DNA of 64,000 nucleotides from Desulfobaculum sp044987625 (GTDB lineage: Bacteria; Desulfobacterota; Desulfovibrionia; Desulfovibrionales; Desulfovibrionaceae): positions 62,001 to 126,000 of the forward strand of contig NZ_JBJDSB010000003.1 in NCBI RefSeq assembly GCF_044987625.1, given 5' to 3'. Numbering within the stretch: position 1 is the stretch's first letter; every line of letters starts with the position of its first letter. Both the position numbers and the translations under genes were made by a program. The notes under the pieces were generated by a model. The model did no database searches, was not told the origin of the DNA, and saw only the letters and a list, made by a program, of their open reading frames with translations. Below, piece by piece: positions 62,204-64,000 of the stretch.

Positions 62204-62597
62204 GGTGTTCTCCAAGAACCGTCCAAAAAATCGGGTGATGTGAATGAATGATGAAATTCACACCTAGCGCCAATTGATGTTGAAAGTCAATATCAAGAGT
62301 GGTAGGGGTGAAGCACACAAGGGGAAACGAGGTGAAGGGCGCCCAGCCCGAGCCCGCCGCGCGGCCCTTCTGCCTCCCCCTTGCCGCCGCCATGGCGCGG
62401 GCTGGTAGCGGGGACGCGGGAGTTGGACGCGCGAGAAGACGAGAAGGACACACAAGGACGACGAAAGATGACGCACATGGAGCTCACAGGATTTTTGCCA
62501 CACATGGCGCCTCACTGTATGGAACTGCTTTCCCCGTGCGGGAAAGCCCGGTGCTCTGCGTGAGCACGATATCAATTCGATATGCAGAGAGGTTTGT
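62204..62597. other. 394-base divergent region between methyltransferase and flavodoxin
   Basis: No gene supported. It holds a 23-base palindrome (listed separately) close to the methyltransferase side. A direct repeat CGATAT-CAATT-CGATAT lies 15 bases before the flavodoxin start. Confidence 0.5.
62274..62296. promoter_or_regulatory. 23-base palindrome, possible Fur-type or other regulator site
   Basis: TTGATGTTGA-AAG-TCAATATCAA, nine of ten arm positions paired. The TTGA/TCAA double-dyad look resembles the Fur box style, but it is not a clear consensus match. It lies about 70 bases upstream of the methyltransferase start and 300 bases upstream of flavodoxin. Confidence 0.5.
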
Positions 62598-63038
62598 ATG
62601 AGTAAAGTACTGGTCGTCTACGGTTCCACCACGGGCAACACGGAAAGCGTGAGCGAGGTTATCGCCAAGGCACTGACCAACGGCGGGCATGCTGTCGAGG
62701 TGCAGAGCGCAGGCGATGTCAGCGCTGAGAACCTCGCGGAAGGCTACGACGCCGTCTTCTTTGGCTGCTCCACGTGGGGCGACGACGAAATTGAACTCCA
62801 AGACGACTTTATCCCCCTGTATGACGATTTGGACAAGGCCGGACTCAGCGGCAAAAAGGTTGCCGTCTTCGGCTGCGGCGATACGTCCTACGAGCACTTT
62901 TGCGGCGCGGTGGACGTTATTGAAGAAAAATCCGAATCCCTCGGCGCCATCCTCCTTGGCGACACCCTTAAAATAGACGGCGACCCAGAAGCGGACGAGG
63001 TCGCCACCTGGCTCACCCCCATCAGCGCCAAATTGTAA
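62598..63038 (+). CDS. fld: Flavodoxin (short-chain, Desulfovibrio type)
   Basis: A 146-residue FMN electron carrier. Phosphate loop YGSTTGNTESV (about 8-18), isoalloxazine-flanking tryptophan in CSTWGDDEIELQDDF (about residue 60) and tyrosine in GCGDTSYEHFCGAVD (about 97). It lacks the long-chain insertion. The acidic surface suits docking to redox partners such as hydrogenase or ferredoxin-linked enzymes. It replaces ferredoxin under iron limitation in many anaerobes. GAGAGG precedes ATG 62598. Confidence 0.97.
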   Translation: MSKVLVVYGSTTGNTESVSEVIAKALTNGGHAVEVQSAGDVSAENLAEGYDAVFFGCSTWGDDEIELQDDFIPLYDDLDKAGLSGKKVAVFGCGDTSYEHFCGAVDVIEEKSESLGAILLGDTLKIDGDPEADEVATWLTPISAKL

Positions 63039-63068
63039 TCCGCTTCGCCGCGCCACCGCATGAGTATC

Positions 63069-63100
63069 AAAGGGAACAGCCCATGGGCTGTTCCCTTTTT
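63069..63100 (+). terminator. Terminator of flavodoxin
   Basis: Perfect 15-bp palindromic stem AAAGGGAACAGCCCA / TGGGCTGTTCCCTTT, followed by TT. Confidence 0.93.
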
Positions 63101-63214
63101 GTGTGGAGCAGGGGAGAATGATTTTTGCATCAATGCAGGCGAGCGCGCCGCCACAGCCGCTTGCGCCGAAGCCGGGGGCGCAGTAGTGCTGTGTGGACGC
63201 GTCTTCCGTGAGGC

Positions 63215-63342
63215 GTTGAAAGATGAGTCGCCCGTAGGTTGGTAGTAAAACGTCGACCGATTCAAATGCAGCAACTCGCGCTGCCGTCGGATACTGAGCG
63301 CTGGGTGGCCCTTATCGACCAGCCCACGCCTTCGCGCGCAGC
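63215..63342 (-). pseudogene. IS3-family orfB fragment (5' end only)
   Basis: Translation reads ARRRGLVDKGHPALSIRRQRELLHLNRSTFYYQP, the characteristic start of IS3-family orfB (HTH_21-like region with LSIRRQ...LNRSTFYY). The frame then runs into unrelated sequence near 63215. No catalytic domain remains. Confidence 0.8.
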
Positions 63343-63629
63343 TCAGATTTTGGCGAAGGCTTGTTGTAAAAAATCCTTTTCCACCGTTAGCTGACCAATT
63401 TGGGCATGTAATTTTTTAATTTGTGTTTCATAGCTCTGCTGATCATTTGGGATCTTGCAAGTGAATGACGAGACCACCTCTTCTTTGGCCTGCTTTTTCT
63501 ACTGGGAAATTTGATTGGGGTGAACTCCATACTTGGTGGCCAACTCGGAAAGAGTGAGTTCCCCGGTCATCGCATCAAGCGCGACCCGAGCCTTGAACTC
63601 GGCACTGAATTTTCTTCTTTTTTAGACAT
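63343..63629 (-). pseudogene. IS3-family orfA, frameshifted and with a nonsense codon
   Basis: Transposase helix-turn-helix subunit: (MSKK)RRKFSAEFKARVALDAM, then TLSELATKYGVHPNQISQ, and a leucine-zipper tail YETQIKKLHAQIGQLTVEKDF. After ATG 63629 a run of six As stands where seven are needed to stay in frame. TAG at 63499-63501 replaces the tryptophan expected after ISQ. Both changes break the gene. Confidence 0.85.
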
Positions 63630-63716
63630 GAACTGCCTCATCGCGACAGCTTATGTCCACCTTAGCGGCTGGTCCAGTTTTCTGAGACCATTTCTATGTC
63701 CGAGCTTTCCTCTTAA

Positions 63717-63902
63717 ATGCTTTTCAGTGAACTGCGGGACATCGTAGACGTCCTTGAGCACGTCGGCGAAAAGGTGGACGGAGCCGAGAGCGTGGCGCTG
63801 AACTACCTTGCTGAAAAGCTCCACGCCTTGTCCAAGGCCATGCATCCCGCTGCCCCGTCGGTGATCTCCAACGCCGAAGGGGATGCGTCATGGCTGAACT
63901 AA
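63717..63902 (+). CDS. Small acidic helical protein, unknown (possibly a fragment)
   Basis: A 61-residue frame: MLFSELRDIVDVLEHVGEKVDGAES, then LNYLAEKLHALSKAMHPAAP. It is helical and looks like real protein, but no Shine-Dalgarno site precedes ATG 63717. It starts ~20 bases beyond the IS end, so its original 5' end may have been cut. A further frame (ETQQEAVANLIDAAATLQAL) continues to the window edge at 64000 without a start codon. I recognise no family. Confidence 0.45.
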   Translation: MLFSELRDIVDVLEHVGEKVDGAESVALNYLAEKLHALSKAMHPAAPSVISNAEGDASWLN

Positions 63903-64000
63903 CACGGAGACGCAACAAGAGGCCGTGGCAAATCTCATAGATGCGGCTGCAACTTTACAGGCCTTGGCTAAGTGCCACGAAGACGACGAAACCAACCTCG

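Larger units (their letters stand above)
63215..63695 (-). mobile_element. Truncated IS3-family insertion sequence
   Basis: Minus-strand remains of an IS3-type element: the left end (TGGTCTCAGAAAACTGGACC at 63676-63695), a degenerate orfA and the first ~45 codons of orfB. The homology to orfB breaks off near 63215, so the catalytic DDE part and the right end are lost. The element cannot move itself. Confidence 0.8.

Overview
The window is a 64 kb piece of a GC-rich Gram-negative chromosome, most likely from Desulfovibrionales or a close deltaproteobacterial relative. The best taxonomic marker is the flavodoxin at 62598-63038, whose FMN-binding loops match the classical Desulfovibrio flavodoxins as I remember them. 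The large number of two-component, chemotaxis and cyclic-di-GMP genes, the TRAP transporter and the RND pump fit the same lifestyle. Almost all genes have clear Shine-Dalgarno sites, and many operons end in strong hairpin-plus-T terminators. No species assignment is possible without a database search.

Layout. 1-1517: NarL-type histidine kinase (cut by the window edge) and response regulator. 1830-2105: HU/IHF-like protein. 2889-5177: hybrid PAS kinase (minus). 5388-6308: sulfotransferase. 6302-18415 (minus): a complete tight-adherence (Tad/Flp) pilus locus, running from the Flp pilin through prepilin peptidase, CpaB, secretin, lipoprotein, TadZ, the TadA ATPase, TadB, TadC and a TPR-SPOR TadD to TadE/TadG pseudopilins. 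A sigma-54 promoter lies upstream of flp, with three 19-bp inverted repeats between it and an NtrC-type activator (18863-20254). 20408-22570: outer-membrane protein and class I aldolase. 22849-30200: TetR regulator plus a tripartite RND efflux operon whose outer-membrane component carries an extra N-terminal ABC-type binding domain. 30287-33434: Cache/PAS kinase and single-domain receiver. 33889-36111: RecQ. 36333-38735: EAL-CBS-GGDEF protein. 39050-40192: isocitrate dehydrogenase. 40291-40800: ankyrin protein.

40952-47860 is a divergent catabolic locus: hydantoinase/oxoprolinase A and B subunits on one strand and a DctPQM TRAP transporter on the other. It is followed by a Cache-GGDEF protein with a degenerate signature, a DUF554 membrane protein, a MarR-like regulator, tRNA-Leu(CAA), a Ca/Na antiporter and a small zinc-ribbon membrane protein in an AT-rich islet. 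53313-61259 holds two chemoreceptors, one with a likely sigma-28 promoter. Between them lie a PanF-YhdT pantothenate symporter pair and a His-rich NicO-like metal permease with its MarR regulator, behind paired palindromic operators. The right end has a LCMT-like methyltransferase, flavodoxin, a decayed IS3-family element and an unrecognised small reading frame.

The most interesting signals are regulatory: the three-site sigma-54 control region of the tad locus, the paired palindromes in front of the His-rich permease/marR operon, and an apparent ATA start codon for dctM. The binding-protein/TolC fusion is the most unusual protein architecture. I did not find a defence island, CRISPR array, prophage or biosynthetic cluster.
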